Source: an archaeon (GTDB taxonomy: Archaea > B1Sed10-29 > JAJSAI01). Taken from it: DNA of 21,558 bases. The notes beneath the pieces were generated by a model. That model was given only the letters and a program-made list of their open reading frames with translations. It did not search any database and had not been told where the DNA came from. This document shows, in pieces, positions 6,923 to 14,504 of this stretch (positions are counted from its first letter, which is position 1; every line of letters starts with the position of its first letter). Location of the stretch: positions 1-21,558 of the forward strand of contig JAJSAI010000015.1 in NCBI GenBank assembly GCA_024274695.1, given 5' to 3'. The translations under genes were made by a program, and so were the position numbers.

Positions 6923-7638
6923 GCGTTGTTGAGGATCTAAAAGAGCTTGGGTTTTCGGAGTACGAGGCCAAAGCGTATGTTGCGCTGGTGAAAGCAGGGA
7001 GCGCGAACGTGACAGAACTCAGCCAGTTGTGCGACGTGCCAAGATCCAACCTTTACGCTGTCATGGAAAAACTCTGCCAGAAGGGTTATGCGGAGATAGA
7101 AAAAAAGAGGCCCCTCGTGTTCAGAGCAGTTGACCCTAAGAGAGCATTAAACGAGGAGGCGGGCAGGAGGATAAAAGCGCTAAAGGAAGCGAGGGACCGG
7201 GCCGTGAGAGAACTTGAGAGTATAAAAGGGGAAAAGGGACCTATGATTCCCGCGATCGTCTGGGGCGTCAAGGGATTTGACGCGGTCCAGGACAAGGCCG
7301 TGGAGATGATAAAACGGGCGAAGAACGAGATAATGATAAACGTTCCCGACCCAGAAATCCTTTCTGACCCTGTCCTGGAAGAACTGAAAAAAGCGGTCAA
7401 GAGAAAGGTCAAGGTGAGGATAGCCACAGAGAACAAGAACCTTGACAGGATAAAGGGGATCGGGATCGTGAGGATCAGGGACAGGATACACGGGTTTGAC
7501 ATGGTCGTTGATGAGAGGGAGGTGATGGTCGCTCCAGCGATTCCTTTTGCTGCAGCGTGGCTTGACAATCCTGAAATGGCGGTGCACGTTAAGGACTTCC
7601 TGAACCTGGTGTGGAAGGATTCAAGAGTATTAAAATAA
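6919..7638 (+). CDS. TrmB-family transcriptional regulator
   Basis: A 239-residue protein. Residues about 1-75 are a winged helix-turn-helix of the TrmB type: 'LGFSEYEAKAYVALVKAGSA', then 'ELSQLCDVPRSNLYAVMEKL' as the recognition helix region, then the wing 'KGYAEIEKKRPLVFRAVDP'. A charged, probably coiled linker follows at about 85-107. The C-terminal half (about 115-239), with 'KAVEMIKRAKNEIMINVPDPE' and 'VKVRIATENKN', matches the phospholipase-D-like regulatory domain of this family, which binds small molecules (sugars in the best-known members) and alters DNA binding. The effector cannot be told from sequence. It shares the unit with the 150-residue protein and faces the 1272-residue surface-protein gene across 102 bases, so control of either or both promoters is plausible. 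Confidence 0.9.
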   Translation: MSVVEDLKELGFSEYEAKAYVALVKAGSANVTELSQLCDVPRSNLYAVMEKLCQKGYAEIEKKRPLVFRAVDPKRALNEEAGRRIKALKEARDRAVRELESIKGEKGPMIPAIVWGVKGFDAVQDKAVEMIKRAKNEIMINVPDPEILSDPVLEELKKAVKRKVKVRIATENKNLDRIKGIGIVRIRDRIHGFDMVVDEREVMVAPAIPFAAAWLDNPEMAVHVKDFLNLVWKDSRVLK

Positions 7639-7655
7639 CGGCTGGGAGAAAAAAC

Positions 7656-7696
7656 AAATATATACTTGTTCTCCGGAATCTTGTCACGCGAGGTGG
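7656..7696 (+). promoter_or_regulatory. Promoter and Shine-Dalgarno of the ACT - ThiS-like - TtuA operon
   Basis: AAATATATA (7655-7663), preceded by a purine-rich stretch suitable as a BRE, is centred about 41 bases before the ATG at 7701. GAGGTGG (7690-7696) is the ribosome binding site. Transcription would start near 7686, just upstream of the Shine-Dalgarno sequence. Confidence 0.6.
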
Positions 7697-7700
7697 TCAG

Positions 7701-8081
7701 ATGAAGGAATTCATCATAAACCTTAAAAACAAACCAGGAGAACTCGCGAGAGTGTGCGATGTTCTCGGAAAACAGGGAGTCAACATAATATCCTTGTACG
7801 GAGAAGGAGAGCAGGAGTCAGGACGAGTTATCGTGATAACAGCGGACGAGAAGACTACAGAAAAAGCACTGGCCCAGAACGGTTTTGAGTTCACCGCGAA
7901 CGAGATAATGCCCCTCAGGATAGCAGACAGGCCAGGAGAGCTTGCAAAACACATCTACAAGCTCGCGTACCACCAGGTGAACATTAACAGGATCTACCTT
8001 GTGGACAAGAAGAACGGGTGGGCAGAGCTCGGTATGATCGTGGAAGACCCGAAAAAAGCGGAAGAAGCTCTCAAGGGTTGA
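7701..8081 (+). CDS. Tandem ACT-domain protein
   Basis: A 126-residue protein made of two ACT domains: residues about 1-65, opening 'MKEFIINLKNKPGELARVCDVLGKQGVNI', and about 68-126, opening 'MPLRIADRPGELAKHIYKLA'. Both carry the classic ACT turn (N/D)(K/R)PGELA, where amino acids bind at dimer interfaces. No catalytic domain is attached. Such free-standing double-ACT proteins are usually taken as amino-acid sensors or regulators. A longer in-frame reading starts at 7611, but I chose 7701 because GAGGTGG stands 4 bases before it, the ACT fold begins there, and the longer version would overlap the upstream gene and run through the TATA box. It leads the operon, with 4 bases to the ThiS-like gene. 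A link between amino-acid level and tRNA thiolation is inference. Confidence 0.85.
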   Translation: MKEFIINLKNKPGELARVCDVLGKQGVNIISLYGEGEQESGRVIVITADEKTTEKALAQNGFEFTANEIMPLRIADRPGELAKHIYKLAYHQVNINRIYLVDKKNGWAELGMIVEDPKKAEEALKG

Positions 8082-8085
8082 TCCC

Positions 8086-8283
8086 ATGAGAGTAACCCTT
8101 TCCCTGAGAGGAGAAAAAAAGGAAGTGGAATTCTCTGGCAGGACCCTTGGGGACCTGCTCTCCTCCCAGGGAATAAACCCTGAAGAGTACGTTTTCTCCA
8201 GGAACGGAGAACTCATTCTTGCTGACGAGCCCCTGCACGACGGGGACGAGATAAAGCTTGTCCCGGTCGTGAGCGGAGGATGA
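8086..8283 (+). CDS. ThiS/MoaD/SAMP-family ubiquitin-like sulfur carrier
   Basis: A 65-residue beta-grasp protein, 'MRVTLSLRGEKKEVEFSGRT' to '...DGDEIKLVPVVSGG', ending in the free Gly-Gly at which ThiS, MoaD, TtuB and SAMP proteins are adenylated and then thiocarboxylated by an E1-like enzyme. The 'L.DGDEIKLVPVVSGG' ending is the hallmark of the family. Its last bases overlap the start of the TtuA-like gene as ATGA (8280-8283), so this carrier very probably donates sulfur to that enzyme, as TtuB does for TtuA and SAMP2 for NcsA. An extra role in protein conjugation, as for archaeal SAMPs, is possible. No E1-like (UbaA/TtuC) gene is in the window. The ATG at 8086 follows the preceding stop by 4 bases. 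Confidence 0.9.
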   Translation: MRVTLSLRGEKKEVEFSGRTLGDLLSSQGINPEEYVFSRNGELILADEPLHDGDEIKLVPVVSGG

Positions 8284-9176
8284 AGTGCAGCAAGTGCGGG
8301 GCAAAGGCTGTCGCCTGGCTTCCCGCAAGCAACGCCGCGTACTGCAAGAAGCATTTTAACTACTACTACGAGAGGAAGGTCAAGAGACTCCTCCCGAAAA
8401 TGCTTGACCAGAAAAAGGATGTTGTAGGTGTCGGAGTGTCAGGAGGAAAGGACTCCCTCGTCATGCTCTGGCTCCTGCACAAAAACCGTTTCAACGTCGT
8501 CCCAATACTCGTTGACGAGGGGATAAAAGGGTACAGGGACAAGACAATCCCGTACGCTGAAAAACTCTGCCGTGAACTGGGACTGGAACTGCACAAGGTC
8601 TCCTTCAGGGAAGAGTATGGGAAAACGCTTGACGAGATGGTAAAAGAAGGGGGGAGGAACGCGTGCTCTTACTGCGGGGTGTTCAGGAGGGACCTGCTGA
8701 ACAAGACCGCCAGAAGGCTGGGCTGCACGAAGCTCGCGATAGGCCACAACCTGGATGACGAGGTGCAGTCCGTGCTCATGAACTTTTTCAGAGGAGAACT
8801 GGAAAGAATCGCTAGAGGCGGGCCGGTGACAGGGATAATAGAAGACCCGAAGTTCGTCCCGAGGGTGAAGCCGCTGAGAATGTGTTCTGAGAAGGAGAAC
8901 GTGATATACGCCCTCATTAACGGGATAGAGTATTCTGACATTGAATGCCCTTACGCTACAACAGCGTACAGGGGAGTCGTCAGGGACGCGGTGAACATGA
9001 TAGAGTCAAGGTATCCTGGCACGAAAATAAGCATACTCCGGACCAGCGACAGGCTTGTTGAAATACTCAGGAGGGAGCTGAAACCGGAGGGCGGGCTCAG
9101 GTACTGCAGTGAGTGCGGGGAGCCCAGCGCTGAAAAAGTCTGCAAGGCCTGCCAGTTCAGGAACGAGATATTCTGA
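8280..9176 (+). CDS. TtuA/Ncs6-family tRNA 2-thiouridine synthase
   Basis: A 298-residue protein with the full TtuA/Ncs6 layout. An N-terminal zinc ribbon has ligands C3, C6, C22 and H25. The PP-loop SGGKDS (54-59) activates the target uridine with ATP. The iron-sulfur cluster cysteines are C129 and C132 (in CSYCGVFRR) and C223 (in ECPYA), matching positions known to be essential in TtuA. 'GHNLDDEVQSVLMNFFRG' (155-172) is typical, and a second zinc ribbon is C276-C279-C288-C291. The family puts sulfur on U54 (TtuA, heat-stable tRNA) or wobble U34 (Ncs6/NcsA); sequence alone does not say which, so no symbol is given. It is translationally coupled to its likely sulfur carrier. All key residues are present. 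Confidence 0.93.
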   Translation: MKCSKCGAKAVAWLPASNAAYCKKHFNYYYERKVKRLLPKMLDQKKDVVGVGVSGGKDSLVMLWLLHKNRFNVVPILVDEGIKGYRDKTIPYAEKLCRELGLELHKVSFREEYGKTLDEMVKEGGRNACSYCGVFRRDLLNKTARRLGCTKLAIGHNLDDEVQSVLMNFFRGELERIARGGPVTGIIEDPKFVPRVKPLRMCSEKENVIYALINGIEYSDIECPYATTAYRGVVRDAVNMIESRYPGTKISILRTSDRLVEILRRELKPEGGLRYCSECGEPSAEKVCKACQFRNEIF

Positions 9177-9190
9177 CCGTTTAGAAGAGA

Positions 9191-9496
9191 TTACCCGTGC
9201 ACTTTTTTGTACTTGTCCACAAACTCTTTTCCCCTGAAACTTAGGAAGTAGATCCATCTTGGGCCTGCCTGCATTTTTTCCAGTATCCCGTGCTTGAGCA
9301 GGTCCTCCATCTTTTTCTTTACCCTGTCGTACGGGAGGCTCATCTCTTCAGATATCTGGTGAGCGCTCTTACCTCCTTCCGAGCCCAGTTTCAGGAGAAT
9401 GTCCACGACCACCGCGTCCTTGGACATGTGAAACAGGTACGGGTCCTGCTGCAGGTACGCCATCCACTCTTCAAAAACGTCTGTCATGGGGGTCAC
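9191..9496 (-). CDS. Winged-helix DNA-binding protein at the end of the gatDE operon
   Basis: A 101-residue protein. From about residue 27 it shows a winged helix-turn-helix: 'DAVVVDILLKLGSEGGKSAHQI' (helices 1 and 2), 'SEEMSLPYDRVKKKMEDLLKHG' (recognition helix) and 'ILEKMQAGPRWIYFLSFRGKEF' (wing), then a short charged tail. It is probably a small transcription regulator acting as a dimer; its targets are unknown. The GTG start at 9496 overlaps the gatE stop as GTGA, which favours it, although an in-frame ATG three codons later (9487) is also possible. Being last in the gatD-kinase-gatE operon suggests autoregulation of that operon, but this is inference. It converges with the TtuA-like gene, 14 bases apart. 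Confidence 0.78.
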   Translation of the reverse strand: MTPMTDVFEEWMAYLQQDPYLFHMSKDAVVVDILLKLGSEGGKSAHQISEEMSLPYDRVKKKMEDLLKHGILEKMQAGPRWIYFLSFRGKEFVDKYKKVHG

Positions 9497-11358
9497 TCGC
9501 CTATCTCTTTTCTTAGTATCATGCTGAGCCTGCTCCCGTCAATCCTTCCGCGGTACTCTTTCATGAGTTCGCCCATGAGCACCCTGAATGCGCGTCTCTT
9601 GTCCTGGAGCAGGTCAGGGTACTTCCCGAGGAGGAGTGCGATGCTCTTCTTAACTTCTTCCTCCGAAACTCTCATGAGCCCTGTCTCTTCAAGGATCTTT
9701 TCAAGGCTTTTCCCCGGGGCCTCAGACCATGCTTTTATCAGGTCCGGGATCGCTTCTTTCGAGAAGAGCCCCGCGTTGAATTCTTTGAACAGTTGGGATA
9801 GGTGATCTTCTGAGAGTCTGTCTGTTGGAACCCCCTGTCTCTTCAGGGACTTGAGGGTCTGTTCAAGGGTCACCGCGATTACTGTTGGGCTGGCACCTGT
9901 CTCAACGAGCTTGTAGAACAGGGGCCTGTTCTTTGATATGACCATCTTGTCCGCGAGCTCCTCGGACAGCCCGTACTTTATCATCAGGTCGTCCTTTATC
10001 TTCTGGGGGTCCGCGGGCAGTCTTTTCCTGAGCGAATCAACCCAGGATGATCTTATCATGACTGGTGGAACGTCTGTTTCAGGGTACATCCTGTGCTCTC
10101 CTGCCATGGGCCGCATGTACTCTGTTGCTCCGCTCGGGAGAGGTCTTCTGGTTTCCGCGGGAACGCCGTCAAACGCCATGTTAATCCGGTTGACCGCTTC
10201 TTTCAAGGCGTTTTCTGCCTTTTCTTTTTCTCCGAGGACGAGCACGAACGCGTCGTCCGGCTTCATTTCAAGCGCCTTGCGGACGGCTTCCGCTTCTTTT
10301 GTTATCGGGTACTTGCTCAGGTCTTCGTCAGAATGGATTATTCCTCCTACGCCTGCTTTCTTGGCGTAGTCTGAGACTTCTGACCCGAACCTCCTTCCCG
10401 GGCCGAGTTCTGTACCGAGAACCCCTTTCCATCCAGGGAGGACTATTGCGAGGATTCTCTGTCCTTTCTGTAGTCCCCTTTTTATGAACTTGCATTCCGT
10501 GTCCCTGAAGTACGCGGTCACGTCAACAGGCCTTGGGCTCACCTTCTGCAGCCGGCCTGTTATCTCCTGTTTTAGTTTTATTAGCCTGGCCTGCCGCTCG
10601 GCCTCAAGTTCCACGACTCTCGCGAGCATTCTTATGTCCTGCAGGCCCTTGACCTCTACTCTCGCGCCCCCCGATATTGAGATGTTAACGTCCTGCCTTA
10701 TGGTGCCAAGGCCTCTTTGAACTCTTCCTGTCACCCTCAGCAGTTTCCCGATTTCCAGCGCGACTTCCTGCACGCTCTTGGGGTCCATTTCCATGATGCC
10801 CGTGGCTATTTCTATCAGGGGGATTCCGAGCCTGTCAAGCTTGTAAACGGCGCCGGACGCTGTCCTTTCCACTATCCCTGAGGCTTCTTCCTCAAGGAAG
10901 GTTCCCTTTATTTCAACATCTTCTCCGTTCACTCTTATCTTCCCTGAGTGGCCTATCATGGCAGTCCTCTGGAATCCGCTGGTGTTGGAGCCGTCTATTA
11001 CAGTTTTCCGCATGAAGTGGACTTCGTCTACTATGCTGCACCCTAGCATTAGCGAGAGGATCACCGCGGTCTCGAGCGCTTCTTGGTTGACCTGGTGGGG
11101 CGGTTCCTCGTCAAGTTCCACCAGGCAGGACGCCCTGTCATAATGGTAGTACTTGTACTCTTTTCCTGCCAGGGCTTCTTTGGCCGCGGCGGGGTCCATG
11201 TACCCCAGTTCTCCTGACACTGGCCTTAGACTGCGTTGGACCACGAGGTCAGGGTCTCCTTCCTGGAGTTCGGACGGGCAGCTGCAGAAGAGCTTGTGAG
11301 TGTCCAGCCTCTGGTGGAACTCAAGCCCCACTTTTAGCCCTAAGCGCTTGTAGTCCAT
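9493..11358 (-). CDS. gatE: Glu-tRNA(Gln) amidotransferase subunit E
   Basis: A 621-residue protein, the normal length for archaeal GatE. The N-terminus 'LKVGLEFHQRLDTHKLFC.CPS' is the GatB/GatE signature. The cradle domain continues with 'VDEVHFMRKTVIDGSNTSGFQRT' and 'GTIRQDVNISI', where the kinase/transamidase active site binds Glu-tRNA(Gln). An AspRS-like GAD insertion is seen around residues 290-400 ('SEVSDYAKKAGVGGIIHSDE'). The C-terminal helical and YqeY-like tail (about 480-621) binds tRNA. GatE phosphorylates tRNA-bound glutamate and adds ammonia delivered from GatD, giving Gln-tRNA(Gln). The ATG at 11358 lies 19 bases inside the kinase gene, with GGGGAGG just before it. It forms an operon with gatD, the kinase and the winged-helix gene. 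Confidence 0.96.
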   Translation of the reverse strand: MDYKRLGLKVGLEFHQRLDTHKLFCSCPSELQEGDPDLVVQRSLRPVSGELGYMDPAAAKEALAGKEYKYYHYDRASCLVELDEEPPHQVNQEALETAVILSLMLGCSIVDEVHFMRKTVIDGSNTSGFQRTAMIGHSGKIRVNGEDVEIKGTFLEEEASGIVERTASGAVYKLDRLGIPLIEIATGIMEMDPKSVQEVALEIGKLLRVTGRVQRGLGTIRQDVNISISGGARVEVKGLQDIRMLARVVELEAERQARLIKLKQEITGRLQKVSPRPVDVTAYFRDTECKFIKRGLQKGQRILAIVLPGWKGVLGTELGPGRRFGSEVSDYAKKAGVGGIIHSDEDLSKYPITKEAEAVRKALEMKPDDAFVLVLGEKEKAENALKEAVNRINMAFDGVPAETRRPLPSGATEYMRPMAGEHRMYPETDVPPVMIRSSWVDSLRKRLPADPQKIKDDLMIKYGLSEELADKMVISKNRPLFYKLVETGASPTVIAVTLEQTLKSLKRQGVPTDRLSEDHLSQLFKEFNAGLFSKEAIPDLIKAWSEAPGKSLEKILEETGLMRVSEEEVKKSIALLLGKYPDLLQDKRRAFRVLMGELMKEYRGRIDGSRLSMILRKEIGE

Positions 11359-11888
11359 GATCCTCCCCTTAGTCTTTCCAGCAGGTTTTCAACATTCTGG
11401 TACAGTTCTTCCAGTGTGCCGTTGTTTTGTATCACGTAGTCGGCCATGTCAAGGACCTTGGCAAGGCCTTTGGTGGCCATGTCGTAGTCGTCCCTGGAGA
11501 AAAACTTTTCTTTCTCCTGAGGGTCCGCTGGGCTCCTTCTCTTGAAACGCAGCGCGTTCTCTGCGTCCACTCTAACCAGCACGAAGTCCATCACCTCGTT
11601 CCGGACGTAGTCAACTTCTTCCGGGGACCTGAACCCGACAATAACGTAGTCCTCTTCAGGGTTTATCCTGGATACGACCATTTTAGCGAGCACAGCGTTA
11701 CCCTTCTCTTCTCTGAGCAGGCTGCCCAGGTATGACAGGGTCATCTTGTCCGTGGGCATGCCTCTCTTTACCGCTTCCTCTTTCAGTAGGTCGCTGAACA
11801 CTATCTTCTTGAAACCGTGCTTTCTGACGAGGTAGTCTGCAACCGTGTCCTTCCCTGATCTTGCCAGTCCAGTAAGGCCTATTATCAT
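11340..11888 (-). CDS. P-loop nucleotide kinase, dephospho-CoA-kinase/UPF0200-like
   Basis: A 182-residue protein with a Walker A motif G7-L-A-R-S-G-K-D14 close to the N-terminus ('MIIGLTGLARSGKDTVADYL'), an adenylate-kinase-like substrate segment 'KIVFSDLLKEEAVKRG', a Walker-B-like strand 'DYVIVGFRSPEEVDYV' (about 80-95) and a lid-like 'RFKRRSPADPQEKEKFFSRD' (about 114-133). It ends with 'MADYVIQNNGTLEELYQNV', a strand-turn-helix ending common in CoaE and related kinases. The archaeal UPF0200 proteins and dephospho-CoA kinase are the nearest families I recognise; the substrate cannot be read off. It overlaps gatD by 4 bases (ATGA) and gatE by 19, so the three are made together. Whether its product is needed for the amidotransferase or merely co-expressed is open. 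Confidence 0.82.
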   Translation of the reverse strand: MIIGLTGLARSGKDTVADYLVRKHGFKKIVFSDLLKEEAVKRGMPTDKMTLSYLGSLLREEKGNAVLAKMVVSRINPEEDYVIVGFRSPEEVDYVRNEVMDFVLVRVDAENALRFKRRSPADPQEKEKFFSRDDYDMATKGLAKVLDMADYVIQNNGTLEELYQNVENLLERLRGGSWTTSA

Positions 11889-13198
11889 ACAAATCCTCCG
11901 GGAAGACTTCTCTTGCTTATCTCTCCGGCGACCGGTTCGAGCATCTTCTTTTTGACTTCTTCTTCCGTGTACTCTTCGTGCCCGAGCAGCCAGCCTAGTT
12001 TCACGTATGCTGTTTCAGGGAGCATGTCTTCCAGGAAGAGCACGCCTTGCTCGTACTCTCTTCTTCCTCTTGAGTACACGAACGGGTTCAGCCTGCCGTA
12101 CAAGGTCTGTGGAGCGATGCACACTATGGCCCCTGATTCTATCGCCCGGGTTATGGGGTCAAGCCAGGGCCTGGGAACGTGCCCTAGTCCTGTGCCTGCT
12201 ATCACTATCCCGCGGTACCCTTTGTCCACCATTGCGTGCAGGGGTTCAGGAGAGCCTGGGAAGGCGTGCAGCAGGCCGGTCTTCTCCTCAAACACTGCAT
12301 CGGCCCTTGCCTCTCCCTTCGTTCTTTTCCTGTAGTCTTTTTTGAGCACTTCTATCCTTCCTGACGGCCACACTCTCGCGAGGGGTGTGTCGTTAATGGC
12401 CTGGAACGCGTCCCTGCGGCTCGTGTGCATTTTCCTGGCTCTTGTTCCCAGTATGAAGTTGCAGTAGTCGTCGTTCATGCTCGCGTGCATGCAGATTCCG
12501 ACGTGAGCGATGTCAGAATGGCCTGCTATTCTGGCGGAGCAAAGGAGGTTCATGGCAGCGTCAGTGCTTGGTCTGTCAGAACTCCTCTGCGCTCCTGTGA
12601 GCACGACCGGTTTGGGAAGGTCTTGTATCATGAAGGACAGCGCCGCGGTGGTGTAGTGCAGGGTGTCAGTACCGTGGGTTATTATAACTCCCTCGGACTC
12701 GTTAAGCGCTTTCACGGTGTCGTTCGCTAGAGCCTGCCAGTTCCACGGCATCATGTCCTCTGACATCTCGTTGAAGGGGTTTCTTACTTCCCTGAGGAAC
12801 ACGATGTCAGCCAGTTCTGGCACTAGGGAGAGGAGCTCTTCAGGGCTCATCAGCGAGACCACCCCCCCTGTCTCGTAGTCAACCCTGCTGGTTATGGTTC
12901 CTCCTGTGGTGATCAGGGAGACTCCGGGCAGGCGGGGGTTGAAGGACAATCTTATCTTGCGCTTTTCCTGAGGGGCTTTTCCAGAAACTTTTTTCACCCG
13001 TGACCCTGGAACAAGCCTGACGCCGATGTTGTACCCGTTGTCAAGTTTTATTATGAGGACTTCAGGATCGGAGAACTCGTGGTTGGGCATCAGGATGCCT
13101 TCGTACGCGGAGTCAGGTCTTTCCACGAGCACCCTGTCCCCTACACTGATCCCCTGCTCGGCCAGTACTCTTTTCACGTTTTCAGAGTATTCTGCCAT
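11885..13198 (-). CDS. gatD: Glu-tRNA(Gln) amidotransferase subunit D (asparaginase-like)
   Basis: A 437-residue protein of normal GatD length. The N-terminal small barrel (about 15-75, 'GISVGDRVLVERPDSAYEGI') is specific to GatD and absent from plain asparaginases. The asparaginase domain follows: first catalytic Thr in 'TTGGTI' (T101), second active-site motif HGTDT (175-179), and 'TGAQRSSDRP' (201-210). GatD releases ammonia from glutamine or asparagine and passes it to GatE. The C-terminal part ('IAGTGLGHVPRP', 'CIAPQTLYGRLNPFVYSRGR') is also as expected. The ATG at 13198 follows the GNAT gene by 17 bases, with AGGCGAGTG just upstream. Its promoter is not clear: either read-through from the GNAT gene or a TATA-like sequence inside it at 13256-13264. 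Confidence 0.96.
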   Translation of the reverse strand: MAEYSENVKRVLAEQGISVGDRVLVERPDSAYEGILMPNHEFSDPEVLIIKLDNGYNIGVRLVPGSRVKKVSGKAPQEKRKIRLSFNPRLPGVSLITTGGTITSRVDYETGGVVSLMSPEELLSLVPELADIVFLREVRNPFNEMSEDMMPWNWQALANDTVKALNESEGVIITHGTDTLHYTTAALSFMIQDLPKPVVLTGAQRSSDRPSTDAAMNLLCSARIAGHSDIAHVGICMHASMNDDYCNFILGTRARKMHTSRRDAFQAINDTPLARVWPSGRIEVLKKDYRKRTKGEARADAVFEEKTGLLHAFPGSPEPLHAMVDKGYRGIVIAGTGLGHVPRPWLDPITRAIESGAIVCIAPQTLYGRLNPFVYSRGRREYEQGVLFLEDMLPETAYVKLGWLLGHEEYTEEEVKKKMLEPVAGEISKRSLPGGFV

Positions 13199-13215
13199 GG
13201 CACTCGCCTAACAGT

Positions 13216-13731
13216 TCATTTCCTCCGCTTCTTAAGGATTTCAAGGGCTTTCCTGCTTATAAACCCGTGCGCGGGGATTCTCGGCCCTTTTGACACCCGC
13301 GCGTGCCACTCAAGGCCTTTTATCTCCCCGTACATGCTCTTAAACATTTTCTCGCTCGCCTTGCTCGCGGGAATGACGACCACTCTTTTCGCGTTCTCTT
13401 CCCTTGCTATGTTGTATACTCGGTTGACCATCATCCTGGCGACTCCCTTTCTTCTCTCGGGTTTTTCAAGGTAAATGAAGTCAACCAGGAGGGCGTCTCC
13501 TCCTTTCCGTTTCCTGAATTGCATGAATCCTTTAATCCGGCCTTTGTCATCGTACCAAAGGAGGAATCTTTTTTCTTCGTCCTTTGCAAGCCTTTTCTCA
13601 AGGCCCCTCTTTTCTTTTTCGGTGTACGGGGTCTGGAACACTTCTTCAAACAGGCTCTCGTACATGTCAAGGAGTTTTTTCTTCTCTTCTTCTGACAGGT
13701 CAGAATACTTTTTTTCTATCAGGGCTCCCAT
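13216..13731 (-). CDS. GNAT-family acetyltransferase, paralogue 1
   Basis: A 171-residue protein with the acetyl-CoA-binding motif A of GNAT enzymes: strand 'LLVDFIYLEKPERRKGVARM', containing the [RQ]xxGx[GA] pyrophosphate-binding turn (RRKGVA). An upstream strand 'RFLLWYDDKGRIKGFMQF' is motif-D/C-like. The tail, 'GPRIPAHGFISRKALEILKK', recurs almost unchanged in the second GNAT gene at 15362-15898. The substrate is unknown; candidates are protein N-termini, polyamines or small metabolites. The ATG at 13731 is preceded by a TATA box at leaderless distance and has no good Shine-Dalgarno sequence. It lies between elp3 and gatD on the same strand and may be co-transcribed into gatD. Confidence 0.85.
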   Translation of the reverse strand: MGALIEKKYSDLSEEEKKKLLDMYESLFEEVFQTPYTEKEKRGLEKRLAKDEEKRFLLWYDDKGRIKGFMQFRKRKGGDALLVDFIYLEKPERRKGVARMMVNRVYNIAREENAKRVVVIPASKASEKMFKSMYGEIKGLEWHARVSKGPRIPAHGFISRKALEILKKRRK

Positions 13732-13754
13732 CCGATTTCCTTAAGGGCCCAGTG

Positions 13755-13762
13755 TTATAAAA
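13755..13762 (-). promoter_or_regulatory. TATA box of GNAT paralogue 1, overlapping the elp3 stop
   Basis: TTTTATAA on the minus strand is centred 27 bases before the ATG at 13731, predicting a leaderless mRNA. The box covers the elp3 stop codon (13755-13757), a compact arrangement seen elsewhere in this window. Confidence 0.5.
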
Positions 13763-14504
13763 CTTTAACGAGGTAGTCTCCTTTGTCCCGATAGCCGAGT
13801 TTTCTGTAGTACGGTTTCACACCAACTCCGGAGATGACCGCGATGCGCGAGTACCCTTTTTCTCTCGCGATTTCCTCCGCCCTTTCAAGAAGGGCCTGGC
13901 CGTAGCCCTTGTGCTGTCCAGTGCCATGTTTTCTTTCACCCAGTCTTGCCTGCTGTCCGTAAACGTGCAGTTCTCTTACTCCAGCACAGCCTTCAAGTTC
14001 CTCTGGCCAAAGTTCGGCGAGCCTGAGCCTCACGAAACCCACGAGCGCGTCATGCGTTTTTTCTTCGGCGGAAATGAAGTATTCTGTTCCTCCTGACGCG
14101 GTGTAACTTGTTTCTTCTATTTCCACACTATTCCAGTCTGGCTCGAAGCCCTCGTCCCTTGACTTTAGGCCTACTTCCCTGCAACGGATGCACTGGCATT
14201 TTACGCCCATTTCCCTCCTTTTCTTGTCCACGAGCTGCCTGAGGTTTGAGTGCCTGGGACCCTCCAGGATCAGCGGGCTCGGGATGTCCCTCTGGACCCG
14301 CATGACCCTAACCCATTTAGGGAAGAACCGGGTGGCCTTCGCGATTATTTCAGCAGTCTCTTCTTCCGAGTATGGAATCCACTCCCCGCAGGAATACTCC
14401 TCGTAAAGTGTTGTCTTTCCGTACTCTGGTTTTATCAGCAGGGTCGGGTATATTTTTATCATGTCAGGCTTGAACCTGTCGTCCGAGAAAATTTTCTTGA
14501 ACAT
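13755..14504 (-). CDS. elp3: Elp3, C-terminal part (acetyltransferase domain), separated by a frameshift
   Basis: A 249-residue reading frame that supplies the second half of Elp3. It begins in 'MFKKIFSDDRFKPDMIKIYP', the conserved 'F.(d)D.RFKPDMLKIYPTL' stretch of the family, continues through 'CQCIRCREVG' and 'FISAEEKTHDALVGFVRLRL', and ends with the GNAT domain, whose acetyl-CoA turn is QHKGYG. It is one base out of phase with the upstream frame (14459-15328). Restoring the base gives a single protein of about 524 residues, which is normal. If the gap is real in the cell, this part could be made only by re-initiation at the ATG at 14504 or by frameshifting, and the enzyme would be split between radical SAM and acetyltransferase halves. 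Confidence 0.85.
   Translation of the reverse strand: MFKKIFSDDRFKPDMIKIYPTLLIKPEYGKTTLYEEYSCGEWIPYSEEETAEIIAKATRFFPKWVRVMRVQRDIPSPLILEGPRHSNLRQLVDKKRREMGVKCQCIRCREVGLKSRDEGFEPDWNSVEIEETSYTASGGTEYFISAEEKTHDALVGFVRLRLAELWPEELEGCAGVRELHVYGQQARLGERKHGTGQHKGYGQALLERAEEIAREKGYSRIAVISGVGVKPYYRKLGYRDKGDYLVKVL

Noticed and set aside
7611-7700. Longer 5' end for the ACT-domain gene, starting at 7611
   Set aside because: It would overlap the regulator gene and read through the TATA box at 7656-7663. The ACT fold and a GAGGTGG ribosome binding site both point to 7701.
13256-13264. TATA-like GTTTATAAG on the minus strand as a gatD promoter
   Set aside because: It encodes the conserved G-F-I-S of the GNAT tail, so coding constraint explains it, and its distance to the gatD start (about 61 bases) is outside the range of the other promoters. 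Possible but not supported.
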